64,000 nt of DNA, taken from positions 248,001 through 312,000 of the forward strand of contig CAWUWW010000001.1 in NCBI GenBank assembly GCA_963926355.1. Direction: 5' to 3'. Below the pieces are notes generated by a model. That model was not told the DNA's origin and did no database searches. It was given only the letters and a program-made list of their open reading frames with translations. This document shows, piece after piece, positions 1-9,057 of the stretch (position 1 is the first letter of the stretch; the number at the start of each line of letters is the position of its first letter). The stretch is from SCGC-AAA076-P13 sp963926355 (lineage in GTDB: Bacteria > Pseudomonadota > Gammaproteobacteria > Magnimaribacterales > D2472). Position numbers and translations under genes: made by a program.

Positions 1-363
1 GAGGGTCAAAAATATAATGTCTTCTCAAATTCTATAACGCCAGTTGCTTATACAAGAATGACAGAAGGCTTAATCCCTGAGGACTTCGGTAAAAATATGC
101 AGCCTGAGTATGTGACACCAGCAGTTATCTATTTATCTAGCGATCAGGCTCCAAACGGGGCTATTATGGCAGCGGGAGCAGGAGTTTTTTCAAGAATAGT
201 TATCCAAGAAACCATGGGTGTTTCTTTAGGAACCGGTGATGACATGACCCCTGAAAATATTGCTGCAAATTGGGACGGCATTTCAGATATGGATGATGCT
301 AGGGCTCTCCAAAATGGCGGCGAGCAGACATTAAAGATATTTGAATTAATTAATAAAGAATAA
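1..363 (+). CDS. Short-chain dehydrogenase, C-terminal part (5' end outside window)
   Basis: The reading frame is open from base 1, so the start lies before the window. The visible 120 residues have the C-terminal features of an SDR oxidoreductase: a 'VFSNSITPVAYTRM' stretch like the post-catalytic segment of HSD17B4/MFE-2-type 3-hydroxyacyl-CoA dehydrogenases, then 'PAVIYLSSDQAPNGAIMAAGAGVFSR' (typical late-SDR 'YL.S..A..G' pattern), then an extended acidic tail. The Rossmann glycine motif and YxxxK lie outside. A role in beta-oxidation-like or sterol/acyl-CoA metabolism is inferred from family resemblance only. It converges on the GST gene with one base between the stops. Confidence 0.72.
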   Translation, partial: EGQKYNVFSNSITPVAYTRMTEGLIPEDFGKNMQPEYVTPAVIYLSSDQAPNGAIMAAGAGVFSRIVIQETMGVSLGTGDDMTPENIAANWDGISDMDDARALQNGGEQTLKIFELINKE

Positions 364-364
364 A

Positions 365-976
365 CTAAAGAGAAAAGCTGGGACGGCTTGAAACCTGATT
401 GACGTAATCATTCAGGTTTTCATAGTCCTCAATGTTAAGCCTGTTTAACTTAACTAAGAATTGAAGATTTACTACCATTTGCAAGTCAGCATAGGTAAAT
501 CTATCACCTGCAATAAATTCCCTATCATCAAGAATTTTATCAAAGGATTTTAGTGATTTTTTACCAACTTCTCTTTGCGCTAATCCATATTCCTCATTTT
601 GATCCTCCATTTCACTCATGGCTGGATGTGTATGCCTAAAACCAAACATCAGCGGAAACATTAATTCAAAAGTAACTCTTGAATACCACATTTCTATTGA
701 CGCAATTTCCATAGGGCTTTCGCCAAACATATTTGGTTCTGGATACAAGCATTCAAGATATCTACAAATAGCCGTAGTTTCTAAAATGACAGTTCCATCA
801 TCTAATTTTAGAGCGGGCACTCTAGAATTTGGAGCTATTACCTTGTATTCAGGGGTCTTGTGTTCCAATTTCGCAAGATCAAGATTAACTATATCGATGT
901 CTTTTAAGCCTTTCTCTGCAATATATATCAGTACTTTTTTTGGATTTGGAGCATATTCACTTGAGTACAATATCAC
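365..976 (-). CDS. Glutathione S-transferase family protein
   Basis: 203 residues, the usual GST length. The N-terminal thioredoxin-like domain (about residues 1-78) carries 'PNSRVPALKLDDGTVILETTAICRYLE', the cis-Pro 'VPAL' plus the 'E[ST]xAI' glutathione-binding turn. The all-helical C-terminal domain contains 'AGDRFTYADLQM', the N-capping-box region typical of soluble GSTs. The N-terminus has 'SSEYAPNPKKV', where a Ser could activate glutathione. Substrate unknown; detoxification or dehalogenation is possible. It ends beside the convergent SDR fragment, and four bases separate its start from the HlyIII-like gene upstream on the same strand. Confidence 0.85.
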   Translation of the reverse strand: MILYSSEYAPNPKKVLIYIAEKGLKDIDIVNLDLAKLEHKTPEYKVIAPNSRVPALKLDDGTVILETTAICRYLECLYPEPNMFGESPMEIASIEMWYSRVTFELMFPLMFGFRHTHPAMSEMEDQNEEYGLAQREVGKKSLKSFDKILDDREFIAGDRFTYADLQMVVNLQFLVKLNRLNIEDYENLNDYVNQVSSRPSFSL

Positions 977-979
977 TAC

Positions 980-1621
980 CTATTTACCTACAATTGAATA
1001 GATAACTATAAAATGTAGTATTGCTGCCACACAGACTAAGACATGAAAAAACTCATGATAACCAAAATACCTCGGACTAAAGTTTGGAAACTTAAATCCA
1101 TAACCAATTGCTCCAACTGAATAAATAGTTCCGCCAGCTACTGTTAGTGAGAAGTTTGTAAAACCCATAACAGATGACATTACTGATAGGTATGGAATTG
1201 CGATATAGCCGGCAATTAAATAAATGCCAGCTCTAATTAGGCGAGGTGTATTTGTAAATAAAATAGTTTGAAGTATTCCAACACCTGCAATTACCCAAAT
1301 AATTAAAAGTAGCTGAAAGCCAATATTTTTAGGAAGAATCAAGAGACATATTGGAGTAAAACTTCCTGCAATCATTATAAAGATTGATGAGTGATCAAGT
1401 CTTCTCATTACTTTTAAAACCCTAGGTCTCCAGTTCACCCTGTGATACAGAGCACTGAAGCCAAACATCATAAAGATGCCTAGAGAATAAATAATTGTTG
1501 CTACTAGTTCTTTTGGATTTGTACTTTTGGTTATTAATGGTATGCAGGCACCAATTGATATGAAAAACATCCATTCGTGGAAATAGCCTCTAAGTAGAGG
1601 CTTTTTCTTAGAAAATTTCAC
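980..1621 (-). CDS. Hemolysin III (HlyIII/PAQR) family membrane protein
   Basis: 213 residues with seven hydrophobic segments. It has the family's metal-site signature: 'FSALYHRVNW' (S-x3-H) after the second segment, 'RRLDHSSIFIMIAGS' (D-H-S) next, and 'YHEFFHVLV' (H-x3-H) near the C-terminus. The family includes TrhA and the eukaryotic adiponectin receptors; bacterial members are linked to membrane-lipid or energy homeostasis, and haemolysis is not established for most. The gene starts one base after nrdB ends on the same strand, so it is probably translated from the nrdAB transcript or its readthrough. Confidence 0.85.
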   Translation of the reverse strand: MKFSKKKPLLRGYFHEWMFFISIGACIPLITKSTNPKELVATIIYSLGIFMMFGFSALYHRVNWRPRVLKVMRRLDHSSIFIMIAGSFTPICLLILPKNIGFQLLLIIWVIAGVGILQTILFTNTPRLIRAGIYLIAGYIAIPYLSVMSSVMGFTNFSLTVAGGTIYSVGAIGYGFKFPNFSPRYFGYHEFFHVLVCVAAILHFIVIYSIVGK

Positions 1622-2875
1622 TTATTCCCAGTTAAGGGCTCCCCCAACTTGATATTCAGTTACTCTTGTTTCAAAGAAATTCTTTTCTTTTCTTAGATCA
1701 ATAATTTCTGACATCCAAGGGAAGGGGTTTGTAACTCCTTTAAACTCTTCATCTAAACCAATTTGGCTAAGTCTTCTATTGGCAATAAACTTAAGATACT
1801 CTTCCATCATGGCAGCATTCATTCCCAGAACTCCTCTTGGCATTGTGTCTCTTGCGTACATAATCTCTAACTCTGTTCCTTCTAATATCATTTGAGCTGC
1901 TTCACTTTTCATCTCCTCATCCCAAAGATGAGGATTTTCAATTTTAATTTGGTTGATCACATCAATACCAAAATTTACATGCATGGATTCATCTCTAAGA
2001 ATATACTGGAATTGTTCTGAGGTTCCTGTCATTTTATTTCTTCTTCCCATTGAAAGAATTTGAGTAAATCCGCAGTAGAAGAATATTCCCTCTAATACGC
2101 AATAAAAAGCTATAAGATTCTTAAGCAACTGCTTGTCTGTTTCTTCAGTTCCTGTTTTGAAATCCGGGTCTGATATTTCTTGAGTATATTTAAGACCCCA
2201 TGATGCTTTTCTTGCTACACATGGAACCTCTCTGTACATATTAAAGATCTCCCCCTCATCCATACCCAGGGATTCTATGCAGTATTGATATGCATGTGTG
2301 TGGATTGCCTCTTCAAGACTTTGTCTTAAGATATATTGTCTACATTCTGGATTTGTAATTAATCTGTACAGGGCCAGAACAAGGTTATTAGCTACAAGAG
2401 AGTCAGCTGTTGAAAAGAAACCAAGGTTTCTTTTCACTATTGTTCTTTCATCTTCTGTTAATCCATCTTCTGATTTCCATAGAACAATATCACTAGTCAT
2501 ATTTATTTCTTGAGGCATCCAGTGATTAGCACTGCCATCTAGATATTTTTGCCAAGCCCAGTCATATTTCATTGGAACAAGTTGGTTTAAATCAGCCTTA
2601 CAGTTGATCATCATTTTTTCATCCACCTGAACTCTACCCATCGCCTCATCGAGCTCTGCATTACCAGCAGTTTCATCAAGGTTTTTTATAGCTTCTCTTG
2701 CTATTTTTGCTCTAGAGCCTTCCTCAATTAGTTTTCCTTGCTTTGCAGGTGCTTCAATATCTGTTATGACAGGTGCCACTACTTTTACTTTTATCTCAGG
2801 CGCTTTAATTGGCTCTGGGTTACTTGCCGCAGTTAGTGCATTCTCTTCTTTTCCATAATCATCCCAATTCAACAT
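1622..2875 (-). CDS. nrdB: Ribonucleoside-diphosphate reductase class Ia, beta subunit
   Basis: Holds the diiron-tyrosyl radical that starts catalysis in NrdA. 417 residues, in the range of gammaproteobacterial NrdB with an N-terminal extension. The first metal-ligand helix reads 'EEAIHTHAYQYCIESL': Glu, His three residues on, and the radical Tyr seven residues on. The second ligand helix reads 'DESMHVNFG' (E-x2-H). The C-terminal tail 'VGGALNWE' resembles the peptide that docks into NrdA. The first ~95 residues are Ala/Pro/Lys-rich and look disordered. It lies 16 bases after nrdA on the same strand, with a 'ggagaa' ribosome site in the gap. Expected to be controlled with nrdA by NrdR and DnaA. 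Confidence 0.97.
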   Translation of the reverse strand: MLNWDDYGKEENALTAASNPEPIKAPEIKVKVVAPVITDIEAPAKQGKLIEEGSRAKIAREAIKNLDETAGNAELDEAMGRVQVDEKMMINCKADLNQLVPMKYDWAWQKYLDGSANHWMPQEINMTSDIVLWKSEDGLTEDERTIVKRNLGFFSTADSLVANNLVLALYRLITNPECRQYILRQSLEEAIHTHAYQYCIESLGMDEGEIFNMYREVPCVARKASWGLKYTQEISDPDFKTGTEETDKQLLKNLIAFYCVLEGIFFYCGFTQILSMGRRNKMTGTSEQFQYILRDESMHVNFGIDVINQIKIENPHLWDEEMKSEAAQMILEGTELEIMYARDTMPRGVLGMNAAMMEEYLKFIANRRLSQIGLDEEFKGVTNPFPWMSEIIDLRKEKNFFETRVTEYQVGGALNWE

Positions 2876-2891
2876 TATAATTCTCCTTTAG

Positions 2892-5771
2892 TTACTGACA
2901 TGCTTCGCAATCCGGTTCTTCCATAGCTGCAGCAGTTGGAACTGGTGCAGCGGCTCCAAGTTCTTGTGGCGCGGCTTCAGCTTGGCCTGAACTAACAGCG
3001 TTAAGTTTTCCTTGTTGTACAGTTGATTTCTCTGTGGAGGTTGCTCCAATCGATCTTAGGTAATAGGTTGTTTTCAAACCTGAATACCAAGCCATTCTGT
3101 ATGTAATATCAAGCTTTTTACCATCAGCATTTCCAATATAAAGATTCAATGACTGACCTTGGTCAATCCATTTTTGTCTTCTGCTGGCTGCTTCAACAAT
3201 ATATCTAGGCTCAACCTCAAATGCTGTTGAGTAGATTGTTTTAATATCATCAGGAATTCTTGATATCTTAGAAAGACTACCTTCAAAGTATTTTAAATCA
3301 TTAATCATTACGTCATCCCATAAGTCTAAATCCTTTAACTTACGAACTAAGTGTGGGTTAACTATTGTAAATTCACCAGAAAGGTTCGATTTAACATATA
3401 GGTTTTGATATGTTGGTTCTACTGACTGAGTTACTCCAGTAATATTTGATATTGTAGCTGTAGGCGCTATTGCCATTACATTTGAGTTTCTCATTCCATC
3501 AGAAATAACTTTCTTTCTTAGCGTGTCCCAGTCAAGAGTTTCAGATCTATCAACATTCAAATACTCATTACCTCTATTCTCTGCAAGTATTTCAATTGAA
3601 TCTTTTGGTAAAATACCTTTGCTCCACAAAGACCCATCAAATGTTTCGTATTTTCCTCTCTCTTTAGCAAGTTCTGTTGATGCATGGATTGCATAGTAGC
3701 TAATTAATTCCATGCTTTTATCTGCAAATTCAACTGCATCATTACTACAATAAGCAATATCTTGAACATAGAGGGCATCTTGAAATCCCATCATTCCAAG
3801 ACCTATTGGCCTGTGTTTGAGGTTGGAGTTTCTAGCTGTTTCAACAGAGTAGTAATTAATGTTAATTACATTATCTAGCATTCTGATTGCTGTTGAAACA
3901 GTCTGTTTAATTTTTTCTTCATCAAGAACACCATCTCTCATATGCCTTGCTAAGTTAACAGAACCAAGATTACATACGGCTATTTCTTCAGCACTAGTAT
4001 TTAAAGTAATTTCTGTACATAGATTAGATGAGTGAATTACCCCAGCATGCTGTTGAGGAGACCTTAGGTTGCAAGCATCTTTAAATGTAATCCAGGGATG
4101 TCCTGTTTCAAATAGCATAGTTAGCATTTTTCTCCACAGCTCTTTTGCTGGCATTGATTTGGATTGATCCATTTCTCCAGCAGCTGCTTTTCTTTCATAT
4201 TCCTCGTATTTTTCTTCAAATGCTTTGCCAACTAAATCATGAAGTTCAGGGGTTTCTCCAGGGGAGAAAAGTGTCCATTTTTTATCTTGCTCGACTCTTT
4301 TCATAAATAAGTCTGGAACCCAGTTTGCAGTGTTCATATCGTGAGTTCTTCTTCTTTCATCTCCAGTATTTTTTCTTAGCTCTAGGAATTCTTCAATATC
4401 TAAGTGCCATGTTTCTAGATAGGCGCACATCGCTCCTTTTCTTTTTCCACCTTGATTAACTGCTACTGCTGTATCGTTAGCAACTTTTAAGAAAGGAACA
4501 ATACCTTGGCTTTTACCATTAGTTCCTTTGATATAAGAATTCATTGCCCTTACAGATGTCCAGTCATTTCCTAGACCACCAGCCCATTTAGATAAAAGAG
4601 CATTATCTTTCATTGCACCAAATATTCCATCAAGATCATCAGGGATTGTTGTTAGATAGCAAGATGACAGCTGCGGTCTTTTAGTTCCTGAGTTAAAGAG
4701 AGTGGGTGTAGAGCTCATATAATCAAAACTTGATAGCAATCTATAAAACTCTATCGCTCTTTCTTCTCTGTTGTCTTCTTCAACAGCAAGACCCATTGCA
4801 ACTCTCATGAAAAATACCTGAGGTAATTCATATCTAATATCATCGCTATGGATAAAATATCTGTCATACAGTGTTTGAAGACCAAGATATGTAAACTGAT
4901 TATCTCTTGTATGATCTATGGCATCACCAAGTCTCTTGAGGTCAAATGTTCTTAATACCGGGTCTAGAATATCAAGCTCAATACCTTTCTCTATATAAGC
5001 ATTAAGGGCCTTGGGATAATATTTTTCCATTTCATGATAGGTTGCCTCTTCGGCAATATCTAAAAATCCAAGTGCTTCACACCTAATTTGATCCATTAAA
5101 ATTCTAGCAGTAACAAATGAATAGTTTGGCTCTTTTTCAACCTTTGTTCTAGCTGACATAACAAGACTTGTTCTCATATCTGCTAGAGACACTCCATCAT
5201 ATAGATTTTTTAAAGCCTCTTCTAAGACTTCATTCATTGAAACCTCTTCCAGTCCTTCACATGCATCATTAATTAACAGAGCAACCTTATCTATATCCAA
5301 AGGAACCAATGAGCCATCACTTTTGGTGATATTTATATCCAACCTATTAGAAATATCCACCGCTGGTGCTTCTTTTTTTCTTTCCTGGGTTCTTCCTGCC
5401 CTATACAGAATATAGCTTCTTGCAACTTCAAGCTCTTCTGCTCTCATTAGTTGAAGTTCAACTTGGTCTTGAATTTCTTCTATATGAAGGGTTCCTCCAG
5501 AAGGCATTCTTCTTTCAAACACCTCAATCACCCCGACAGATATTTGATTTACTTTTTTATGAATTCTTTCACTGGCAGCAGCATTCCCTGATTCATTTGC
5601 AAGAAACGCTTTTGTAATTGCAACTTTAATTTTATCTTCTTCAAATGCAACAACTTTTCCATTTCTCTTAATTACTCTGAGTTTTCCTGGTGCTGTAGTT
5701 TCTATGTCATTAGCTGCAGTTTGGTTCTGCACATCTAATAATGCTTTTGTTATTTCTTGCTGTCTTTCCAT
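2892..5771 (-). CDS. nrdA: Ribonucleoside-diphosphate reductase class Ia, alpha subunit
   Basis: Catalytic subunit reducing ribonucleoside diphosphates to deoxyribonucleotides. 959 residues, longer than E. coli NrdA (~760) because there are two ATP-cone domains: one at about residues 30-125 ('RVIKRNGKVVAFEEDKI') and a second at about 145-235 ('ITKSDGSLVPLDIDKVALL'), as in Pseudomonas-type NrdA. Active-site landmarks include 'CNLGSVNLARHM' and 'SSNLCTEITLNT'; the C-terminus ends 'CEACQ', the CxxC pair that relays electrons from thioredoxin or glutaredoxin. First gene of nrdAB; the 250-base upstream region has NrdR and DnaA boxes. Confidence 0.97.
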   Translation of the reverse strand: MERQQEITKALLDVQNQTAANDIETTAPGKLRVIKRNGKVVAFEEDKIKVAITKAFLANESGNAAASERIHKKVNQISVGVIEVFERRMPSGGTLHIEEIQDQVELQLMRAEELEVARSYILYRAGRTQERKKEAPAVDISNRLDINITKSDGSLVPLDIDKVALLINDACEGLEEVSMNEVLEEALKNLYDGVSLADMRTSLVMSARTKVEKEPNYSFVTARILMDQIRCEALGFLDIAEEATYHEMEKYYPKALNAYIEKGIELDILDPVLRTFDLKRLGDAIDHTRDNQFTYLGLQTLYDRYFIHSDDIRYELPQVFFMRVAMGLAVEEDNREERAIEFYRLLSSFDYMSSTPTLFNSGTKRPQLSSCYLTTIPDDLDGIFGAMKDNALLSKWAGGLGNDWTSVRAMNSYIKGTNGKSQGIVPFLKVANDTAVAVNQGGKRKGAMCAYLETWHLDIEEFLELRKNTGDERRRTHDMNTANWVPDLFMKRVEQDKKWTLFSPGETPELHDLVGKAFEEKYEEYERKAAAGEMDQSKSMPAKELWRKMLTMLFETGHPWITFKDACNLRSPQQHAGVIHSSNLCTEITLNTSAEEIAVCNLGSVNLARHMRDGVLDEEKIKQTVSTAIRMLDNVININYYSVETARNSNLKHRPIGLGMMGFQDALYVQDIAYCSNDAVEFADKSMELISYYAIHASTELAKERGKYETFDGSLWSKGILPKDSIEILAENRGNEYLNVDRSETLDWDTLRKKVISDGMRNSNVMAIAPTATISNITGVTQSVEPTYQNLYVKSNLSGEFTIVNPHLVRKLKDLDLWDDVMINDLKYFEGSLSKISRIPDDIKTIYSTAFEVEPRYIVEAASRRQKWIDQGQSLNLYIGNADGKKLDITYRMAWYSGLKTTYYLRSIGATSTEKSTVQQGKLNAVSSGQAEAAPQELGAAAPVPTAAAMEEPDCEACQ

Positions 5772-5906
5772 TTTATTTTTTCTTTTCCCTATTTTTGCGC
5801 GTTAAATAATTAACTCATCTGAGTGTTTTAAACTTTTTTTTGGAATAAGTTCTTTGTGATTTCATTTACATTTACACTTTTTCCGCTACCTACTAATATT
5901 ACTAGT

Positions 5907-5915
5907 TGTGGATAA
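5907..5915 (-). promoter_or_regulatory. DnaA box (perfect) upstream of nrdA
   Basis: On the minus strand this reads TTATCCACA, the strict DnaA consensus. It lies in the nrdA/glpK divergent region, about 135 bases upstream of the nrdA start. In E. coli DnaA directly regulates nrdAB, so a link between replication initiation and dNTP supply is plausible. Confidence 0.6.
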
Positions 5916-5931
5916 AGAATCAAGTAAAAAA

Positions 5932-5947
5932 ACACTATATATTGTGA
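5932..5947 (-). promoter_or_regulatory. NrdR box 1 upstream of nrdA
   Basis: ACACTATATATTGTGA matches the published NrdR consensus (acaCwATATATwGtgt) at 15 of 16 positions by eye. NrdR is the ATP/dATP-sensing repressor of ribonucleotide reductase operons and binds pairs of such boxes. Together with the second box at 5961-5976 it marks this as the nrdAB control region. Confidence 0.8.
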
Positions 5948-5960
5948 CAATTTCATCTTT

Positions 5961-5976
5961 TATAACTATATAGTGT
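5961..5976 (-). promoter_or_regulatory. NrdR box 2 upstream of nrdA (weaker)
   Basis: The right half ATATAGTGT is a perfect NrdR half-site; the left half is degraded. Its centre lies about 30 bases (three helical turns) from box 1, matching the phased-pair geometry known for NrdR operators. Confidence 0.6.
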
Positions 5977-6018
5977 ATATAAAGGTGTTTTATTGCTGTT
6001 GGTAATCGGTTAATAAAT

Positions 6019-6027
6019 TGTGGATAA
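6019..6027 (-). promoter_or_regulatory. DnaA box (perfect) upstream of glpK
   Basis: A second strict-consensus DnaA box (TGTGGATAA on the plus strand), 20 bases before the chosen glpK start. With the box at 5907-5915 it brackets the NrdR boxes. If bound, DnaA could affect both divergent genes. Confidence 0.55.
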
Positions 6028-6047
6028 TTATTAAAAAGGGAAAAATT

Positions 6048-7499
6048 ATGAATAGTTTTTTAGCAATAGACCAAGGCACAACTAGCTCTAGAGCGATTAT
6101 CTTTAATGAAGGATTTGAAGTTGTAACGGAATCCCAAAAAGAATATCAACTAAAATACCCGAGTGATGGTTGGGTTGAGGCTGATCCAGGCATTATTCTT
6201 AATACCGTTCAAGAAACTATCACTAATGTAATAAATAATTATGATGGAGTTATCTCATCTTGCGGCATAACAAACCAAAGAGAGACAACTATTGTTTGGT
6301 CAAAAAAAACTGGTAAATCAATATATCCAGCTATTATCTGGCAGGATAGAAGAACAAATAAATTATGCGAAAATTTAAAAGCTCTTAATTATGAGGGCAT
6401 GATTAAAGAAAAAACAGGATTAGTTTTAGATCCTTATTTCTCAGCAACTAAAATTAAATGGATTCTTGATAACGTTCCGAACGCAAGAAAAGATGCAGAA
6501 GATGGAAATTTACTCTTTGGGACAGTTGACTCATTTCTTATATTTAACCTTTCTAAAGAAAAAAAACATGTTACAGATGTTACTAACGCATCGAGAACAA
6601 TGCTTTTTAATATAAATACCATGAACTGGGATGATGATTTATTAGAACTATTTGATATACCAAAATTAATGATGCCAGAGGTTAAATCCTGTGATTCAAA
6701 TTTTGGAACTCTGGCAATAAGCAATAAAGAATTTCCAATTACTGGAGTTATAGGCGATCAACAGGCTGCTTTGGTTGGTCAGGGGTGCTTTGAATCTGGC
6801 GATATGAAATCAACATACGGAACAGGCTGTTTCCTAATGGTTAATACTAAAGATAAAATAATAAAAACTAATGAAGGCCTTCTCACAACTATTGGTTATC
6901 AAATAAACAACGAGGTAGCCTATGCAATTGAGGGTAGTATTTACTCATGCGGAACTACAATTCAATGGCTTAGAGACAAAATGAAGTTTTTTGAATCTGC
7001 AAAGGAAAGTGAAGTATTTCTTAACCCAGAGGGCAGCTCTAATAATATCCATTTCCTACCAGCTTTTAACGGGCTGGCTGCTCCTTATTGGAATTCAGAT
7101 GTTCGTGCCGGTTTTTATGGAATAACTCAAAATTCTTCTATTGAAGACATGGTAACAGCTGCTTTTAAATCAATTTGCTATCAGACCAAAGACATTACCG
7201 ATATCCTTCAAAGATATAATATTTCTATAAATAGCTTGTTAATTGATGGTGGAATGACTTCAAATGAGACCTTCTGCCAAGTTCTCTCTGATGCACTGCA
7301 AAAGGAAGTTCTTAAGCCAGTTAATAAAGAATCTACTGCTCTAGGTGCTTGTATTGTTGCTCAAGTAGGATTTGGAGTGACTTTATCAGACATCACGGTT
7401 GAGCATGAAAAAAAGTTAATCCCTAATATGAAATTAAAAGATTCATATGATGAGGATTATTTATCATGGAAAAGCTATATTGAGAGCGCAATAGAGTAA
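6048..7499 (+). CDS. glpK: Glycerol kinase
   Basis: ATP-dependent phosphorylation of glycerol to glycerol-3-phosphate. FGGY carbohydrate-kinase fold, 483 residues from the chosen ATG. Landmarks: 'AIDQGTTSSRAIIF' (phosphate-1 loop) at the N-terminus, 'TNQRETTIVW', 'IIWQDRRT', 'GDQQAALVGQ', 'KSTYGTGCF' (phosphate-2 loop), 'APYWNSDVRAGFYGIT' (FGGY signature region) and 'LLIDGGMTSNETFCQ' (adenosine motif). The ATG at 6048 has 'aaaaaggga' seven bases upstream; an in-frame start 30 bases earlier has no ribosome site and would overlap the DnaA box. No glpF or glpD is adjacent. Confidence 0.95.
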   Translation: MNSFLAIDQGTTSSRAIIFNEGFEVVTESQKEYQLKYPSDGWVEADPGIILNTVQETITNVINNYDGVISSCGITNQRETTIVWSKKTGKSIYPAIIWQDRRTNKLCENLKALNYEGMIKEKTGLVLDPYFSATKIKWILDNVPNARKDAEDGNLLFGTVDSFLIFNLSKEKKHVTDVTNASRTMLFNINTMNWDDDLLELFDIPKLMMPEVKSCDSNFGTLAISNKEFPITGVIGDQQAALVGQGCFESGDMKSTYGTGCFLMVNTKDKIIKTNEGLLTTIGYQINNEVAYAIEGSIYSCGTTIQWLRDKMKFFESAKESEVFLNPEGSSNNIHFLPAFNGLAAPYWNSDVRAGFYGITQNSSIEDMVTAAFKSICYQTKDITDILQRYNISINSLLIDGGMTSNETFCQVLSDALQKEVLKPVNKESTALGACIVAQVGFGVTLSDITVEHEKKLIPNMKLKDSYDEDYLSWKSYIESAIE

Positions 7500-7563
7500 T
7501 TAATATCTCCTAAGCAATTTTTTTTATATATAATGCGTGAGTTTATTTATCAAACATTTCAAA

Positions 7564-8739
7564 ATGTATACATACAAAATTTTCAATAACATCGCAGATG
7601 ATGGCATTAATATATTAAAAGATAACAAACTTCAGGTTGATGAAATTAACCCAGACTCTCTTCTCATAAGAAGCCAGGTTCTTTCAGATGAGGATCTGAA
7701 CAACTCATTAAAATGCATTGGTAGAGCTGGAGCAGGAACAAATAATGTGCCAGTTCAAGATGCTACTAATAAAGGAATTGTTGTTTTTAACACCCCTGGA
7801 GCTAATGCAAATGCAGTAAAGGAGCTAGTTGTATGTGGGATGCTTTTATCATCAAGGGGAATTATTGAAGGCAATGCCTACTCTAAAACACTTTCAGGGC
7901 AAGAAAGCTCAGAAATGAACAAATCAATGGAGGCTCAAAAGAAATTATTTAAGGGCAGTGAGTTAAAGGGTAAGACATTGGGTATTGTAGGCCTAGGTGC
8001 CATTGGCTCTCTCCTAGCTCAAACAGCTGAGGTAATGGGAATGAAGATAATAGGCTATGATCCTCATATATCTGTAGATGCTGCTTGGAGATTACCTCAA
8101 GAGGTTGAAAAAGCAGAATCTTTAGAGTTTTTACTAGCTAACTCAGATTACATTTCACTTCATGTACCCCTTATAGAGGCAACTAAGGACTTAATATCTA
8201 AAGATACTCTAAAGCATTTTAAAGCTGGCGCTAAACTTATCAATCTCTCAAGAGGCGGTATTGTAAATAACTTGGATATTATCGATGCATTGAATTCTAA
8301 GCAAATTAGTACTTTTGTTACTGACTTCCCAACCCCGGAATTAGTCAACCGATCTTCTGAATTTAGTGATGTTATTTTACTTCCTCATTTAGGAGCAAGT
8401 ACCAAAGAAGCTGAGGTGAATTGCGCGGTGATGGCTGCCAATCAAATCACAAATTTTTTAAAGAATGGCGTGATAATAAACTCAGTCAATTTCCCATCAA
8501 TTAAGCTTGGACGAGCAACTGAAAATAGGCTTGTTATTATCAATAAGAATGAGCCTGGAATGATAGGAAGAATAGCTGATCAGATAGCTGCTTCAAATCT
8601 AAATATCACAGATATGACTAATAAAAGTAGAGACTCTATTGCTATCAATTTAATAGACCTAGAGGACAAGCCATCGGAGCAGCTGATTAATGATATTCGT
8701 AATATTGATCATGTTTTAAGCGTTAGACTTTGTAACTAA
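7564..8739 (+). CDS. serA: D-3-phosphoglycerate dehydrogenase
   Basis: First step of serine synthesis: NAD-dependent oxidation of 3-phosphoglycerate. About 391 residues, the short SerA form without the ASB domain. It shows the substrate-domain 'IGRAGAGTNNV', the Rossmann glycine motif 'GLGAIGSLLAQ' (about residue 142), catalytic-region 'NLSRGGIV', the 'LPHLGASTKEAE' segment with the catalytic His, and a C-terminal ACT domain ('VIINKNEPGMIGRIADQI') for serine feedback. The ATG at 7564 is preferred over a GTG at 7537. A TATAAT at 7529-7534 would give a leader of roughly 20 bases with no clear ribosome site. Confidence 0.93.
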   Translation: MYTYKIFNNIADDGINILKDNKLQVDEINPDSLLIRSQVLSDEDLNNSLKCIGRAGAGTNNVPVQDATNKGIVVFNTPGANANAVKELVVCGMLLSSRGIIEGNAYSKTLSGQESSEMNKSMEAQKKLFKGSELKGKTLGIVGLGAIGSLLAQTAEVMGMKIIGYDPHISVDAAWRLPQEVEKAESLEFLLANSDYISLHVPLIEATKDLISKDTLKHFKAGAKLINLSRGGIVNNLDIIDALNSKQISTFVTDFPTPELVNRSSEFSDVILLPHLGASTKEAEVNCAVMAANQITNFLKNGVIINSVNFPSIKLGRATENRLVIINKNEPGMIGRIADQIAASNLNITDMTNKSRDSIAINLIDLEDKPSEQLINDIRNIDHVLSVRLCN

Positions 8740-9057
8740 ATAGCCGATCTAAACCACTGAAAAATCGTTATTATTAAATGAACTTATGTTTAGTTTAAGT
8801 AATTGCCATACTAAAATAAAAATAAACTTGTCAACAGATATTATTTATTACATCCAAGTTGCTGTCATTTTTTGGTCTTTAGTATCAAATTTATGTTTAA
8901 ATTTAGTTAAAATATTGATTTACGGTACTTTTATTTATAACTGTATAAATTTTGATCAAGTTTTAAGAACCCTTTATTTATATGTGTTTGTTGTGTTATA
9001 AATAAAGTTATCCATAACTTTATCCACAGTTTTTGTGGATAAGATTTGGAGCATATT
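8740..9057. other. Gene-free A+T-rich region with a DnaA-box cluster (origin-like)
   Basis: 318 bases between serA and ung with no convincing coding potential. About 250 bases of very A+T-rich sequence lead into three DnaA boxes: 9008-9016 (TTATCCATA, one mismatch, plus), 9020-9028 (TTATCCACA, perfect, plus) and 9034-9042 (perfect, minus). The last two form an inverted pair. A GATC lies at 8953-8956. Genes to the left (1-5.8 kb) run leftward and nearly all to the right up to 21.5 kb run rightward, as around an origin. No dnaA, dnaN, mnmG or other usual origin neighbour is in the window, so a DnaA-titration or ung-regulatory site is the alternative. Confidence 0.5.

Noticed and set aside
8786..9001. 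71-codon plus-strand frame between serA and ung
   Set aside because: Low-complexity translation with no ribosome site, lying in the A+T-rich origin-like region; chance frame.
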